7,240 nucleotides of DNA, from assembly GCA_900555705.1 (NCBI GenBank), contig USLV01000057.1, positions 1 through 7,240 on the forward strand, given 5' to 3'. The notes under the pieces are model-generated. The model was not told where the DNA came from, made no database searches, and worked only from the letters and a program-made list of their open reading frames with translations. Of this stretch, positions 4,708-7,240 are shown in pieces. Each line of letters opens with the position of its first letter. Position 1 is the first letter of the stretch. This stretch comes from an uncultured Oscillospiraceae bacterium. GTDB lineage: Bacteria > Bacillota > Clostridia > Oscillospirales > Acutalibacteraceae. The position numbers and the translations under genes are program-made.

Positions 4708-7240
4708 TCACCAGACCGGCGTGGTCAGGCGGTAGTTCCCCGAGAGGGAATAATAATGCCGGAGAATCTGGTCATAGGTCCAGCCCGCCTCATTGGCATA
4801 GCCGATCGCGCCGTACTGGCTCATGCCGAGCCCGTGACCGTGGCCATAGACGGTAAAGGTGAGCAGGTCGTCCGCCCCGTTGTAATCGACGGTGAAGCAA
4901 TGGGAGCGGAGAGTGCCGCTGCCGATCGCCTTGCGGATGTCGATGCCGCGGAGATAGACCCGGTGGCCGTCTTCCATATAATAGCAGTTGGTATCGACCA
5001 CATAGCGGCCGTTCCCATCCCAGCTTGTCGCATAAAACGGGGTATCCCCAGCCTTATCCCACTGGACGGTATTCGCCGCGCCACCGGTTTTCTCCCGCAC
5101 ATAGCCGTCAAGACGGCCCCGCAGCTCCGTCCAGGTGATGCTGTAGGAGGAGATGAGCGATTCGTTTCCGCCGGAATATTTGAGCACGTATTCATCGGTG
5201 TCATAGAGGCTGTCCACACTTTGCAGCCAGGGCAACGCGTCGCTGTAGACGTTCTGGCAGCTCGCGGAGGCGCCGTTGCCGCAGCAGTGGTACATGACAT
5301 TCAGCGGGATATCGGCGACGACGGTTTTCGAGACATCCGCGAGCTTTTCCCCGAGCACCTCGCCGACCGCATCATAAATCTTCCGATCCACTGTGTTACT
5401 GAGATTCAGCCCCGCGGCTATCTCAAAAACCGGCTGCTGATGGCTGCAATACCAGAGCATATGGGTATAGGACACGACCGCCTGCGCTTTCTGTGCCTCG
5501 ACGGAGTTGCGCATCGTGCGGGCGGAGCCCATCTCCTGCCGGACTACGCAGGCAACCGCATATTGCAGCTGTTCCGGCGTCTCGATCCGATAGGCGGGCT
5601 GTGTGCCGATTTTGACCTGGATCGTCGAATAGAAATCCGCCTCGGTCAGCTGCCCGTCATCCGGCACAGTCGTCGCGGACGTGGCGGTCGTCGTGGTGGA
5701 TACGACGGTTTCAGCGGGGCGGGAGGAGACGGCGGTCGACGGCGTATGCGCGCCGCCATGGTCTGTCTCCGCTGTTGTCCCGGTTGTGCCGGCCGTCCCG
5801 GTTTCTGACGGCGGGACGACTGTCGGCCCATTCGGCAGCTGGTCGCTGCTCTGCAACCGTGTGGTTCCGGTGGTCGTGAGCCGCGTGGCGGTATCACGGA
5901 TATCCGGCTCCGAACGCAGCGACTCGGGCAGCAGCACATCCCGGTTATACGAAACCCCCGGCGAGGCGGTGGGTTCCTCCCCCGCATCGAGCCGACGCGC
6001 GGCCACCACCAGTCGGATACCCTGCCGACCGGTTTCGACATCTGCATTCGTGGTCAGCATCAACAGCTGGTCGTCTGATTCCACCCCCACGCCGATCTGG
6101 AAAAGTGAGCGGCTGCGGATCTGGTCGACAAAGGTGAGAAACCTCTCACCGTTCGCAAACAGGTTGGTGCGATAGTCAAAATCCGTCTCCGGGTTCTCCC
6201 CGTCGACATAGAAAACCGCGAACACCTCATACCGGCCGGTCTCATAAATCGTGTTCATCTCAATCACCGGATGGCTCATCAGGAAATCCGCCTCCCGATA
6301 GGAGAGGAGCTCGGAAAACATCTGGCCATCGCCGGTATTGTTGCCGTGAATGACATAGTTGCGGTTGACCACCTGCGGACCGGAGAAGGACACGTTCCAG
6401 TCAAAATAGGGCACACCGTAGGAAGAGGGCTCTCCCTCATAATTGAGACGGGAATAGTCGAGCGCCCCGTTCTGGACAACCGGATAGCTGAGATCGGTGC
6501 CCTCGATCCGCACCCAGCCCCGGATATCGGGATTGTGCAGATAAAGCGCATAGAACCGCGCGAGCATGCCGGGCGGAAAATCCCCGGCCGAGACATTCGT
6601 CGGCTCGCTCATATAGAGATATTCCAGATCGCGGTAGCGATCGCGGTTGTTTTCGGGATAGAGGACATAGCGATAGAGCGCCAATACACCGACAACGGTC
6701 AGCACGAGGATTCCGAGCCAGAGCAGAGATTTCAGCAGCAGATCCCGCGGCCGGTCCCCCTTCCAGGGAAACACCGCCGAAAGGGCGTGGCGTTTGCCGG
6801 TCGCTTCGGCAGACGGGATGACCGCCTTGGGCGGCACGGTCTCCTCGATCAGCTGGCCTCCCGCCATGACGGTCGGCAGCGCCTCCAGATAGCGCCGGGT
6901 CAGATCGAGCGCGTGAGAGGTGGCAATATAGCGGATATAGTCCCGGTCGCCCGGGCCGTGGCCGGCAAGAATCTCCTTGACCCAAACGCGCTTTTCGTCG
7001 GCAAGCGCAATATAGACGGTGCCGACCGGTTTGCCCTCGCTCGTATCCGGCCCGGCGACGCCGGTGATGCCGATGCCGAGCGCGGCGGAGCCGACCCGGC
7101 GGACGCCGATCGCCATCGCCCCGGCCACATCCGAGCAGACGGTACCCTGCTCATCGAGCAGCTCACCGGAAACGCCCAGCACCTGCTGCTTGATCTCGCG
7201 GGAATACGCCGCGACGCCGCATTCGAAAACGGCGGAAGCG
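4708..7240 (-). CDS. CinA/PncC - membrane helix - sortase B-like (inactive) - SpoIID fusion protein, 5' end outside window
   Basis: One uninterrupted frame of 843 codons plus stop, still open at the window edge. Residues below count from the GTG at 7182. The upstream codons and residues up to about 102 match the CinA C-terminal nicotinamide-nucleotide amidase domain: YSREIKQQVLGV with the conserved Lys (codon 7189-7191), then GITGVAGP at 38-45 and KPVGTVYIAL at 51-60. The catalytic Ser would lie beyond the edge. Residues 152-170 are a membrane helix with basic residues before it, so the amidase side is cytosolic. Residues 213-398 resemble sortase B (NPDIRGWVRIEGTDLSYPVVQ, YGVPYFDWN), but the His position is Asn281 and the Cys position is Asn379; the Arg390 position is kept. 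Residues 434-510 are a Thr-rich linker. Residues 517-815 are SpoIID/LytB-like: predicted catalytic Glu550 in VVRQEMG, KAQAVVSYTH at 565-574 and GHGHGLGMSQYGA at 780-792. SpoIID domains cleave peptidoglycan glycan strands lacking stem peptides. GTG 7182 is not the true start because homology continues upstream. Confidence 0.88.
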   Translation of the reverse strand, partial: ASAVFECGVAAYSREIKQQVLGVSGELLDEQGTVCSDVAGAMAIGVRRVGSAALGIGITGVAGPDTSEGKPVGTVYIALADEKRVWVKEILAGHGPGDRDYIRYIATSHALDLTRRYLEALPTVMAGGQLIEETVPPKAVIPSAEATGKRHALSAVFPWKGDRPRDLLLKSLLWLGILVLTVVGVLALYRYVLYPENNRDRYRDLEYLYMSEPTNVSAGDFPPGMLARFYALYLHNPDIRGWVRIEGTDLSYPVVQNGALDYSRLNYEGEPSSYGVPYFDWNVSFSGPQVVNRNYVIHGNNTGDGQMFSELLSYREADFLMSHPVIEMNTIYETGRYEVFAVFYVDGENPETDFDYRTNLFANGERFLTFVDQIRSRSLFQIGVGVESDDQLLMLTTNADVETGRQGIRLVVAARRLDAGEEPTASPGVSYNRDVLLPESLRSEPDIRDTATRLTTTGTTRLQSSDQLPNGPTVVPPSETGTAGTTGTTAETDHGGAHTPSTAVSSRPAETVVSTTTTATSATTVPDDGQLTEADFYSTIQVKIGTQPAYRIETPEQLQYAVACVVRQEMGSARTMRNSVEAQKAQAVVSYTHMLWYCSHQQPVFEIAAGLNLSNTVDRKIYDAVGEVLGEKLADVSKTVVADIPLNVMYHCCGNGASASCQNVYSDALPWLQSVDSLYDTDEYVLKYSGGNESLISSYSITWTELRGRLDGYVREKTGGAANTVQWDKAGDTPFYATSWDGNGRYVVDTNCYYMEDGHRVYLRGIDIRKAIGSGTLRSHCFTVDYNGADDLLTFTVYGHGHGLGMSQYGAIGYANEAGWTYDQILRHYYSLSGNYRLTTPVW

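Noticed and set aside
4702..5808. Long plus-strand open frame opposite the SpoIID domain
   Set aside because: It is antisense to conserved SpoIID motifs, has no ribosome binding site at its start and resembles no family I know. Such frames are common opposite GC-rich genes.

Overview
The window looks like one end of a contig from a GC-rich, Gram-positive gut-type anaerobe of the Clostridia, probably the Oscillospiraceae/Ruminococcaceae group. The evidence is a type I dockerin on a secreted protein, a class B sortase-like domain, a SpoIID-type sporulation or cell-wall domain, AAGGAG ribosome binding sites, and high GC content. The genus cannot be told from the sequence. Bases 2-34 are not biological: they match the Illumina Nextera transposase adapter. 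The first real base is about 35, so the first gene is cut by the end of the assembly.

Bases 35-2831 hold a divergently transcribed carbohydrate pair. On the minus strand is the N-terminal part of a GH35-like beta-galactosidase with no signal peptide, probably intracellular. On the plus strand is a secreted, non-catalytic protein built as signal peptide, CBM9-like domain, BspA-type leucine-rich repeat, beta-rich region and dockerin. The 196-base gap between the two starts holds back-to-back promoters of the same design (TTGCTT, 17-base spacer, extended -10). This suggests joint control of glycan binding outside the cell and glycoside cleavage inside.

Bases 2832-3061 are intergenic, with several small palindromes and a strong rho-independent terminator.

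Bases 3062-7240 are a minus-strand gene run, read from the right edge: (i) a very large open frame, cut by the window edge, joining a CinA/PncC-type domain, a membrane helix, a sortase B-like domain and a SpoIID domain; (ii) pyrB; (iii) a small flavoprotein overlapping the end of pyrB, followed by the terminator. Close spacing (31 bases, then an overlap) suggests one transcript.

The two most notable observations are in this run. The triple-domain protein would place a pyridine-nucleotide amidase-like domain in the cytosol and a peptidoglycan-acting SpoIID domain outside, bridged by a sortase fold that has lost both its catalytic His and Cys (both are Asn). The aspartate carbamoyltransferase carries at its C-terminus a four-cysteine module resembling the zinc domain of the regulatory chain PyrI, but without PyrI's nucleotide-binding allosteric domain.
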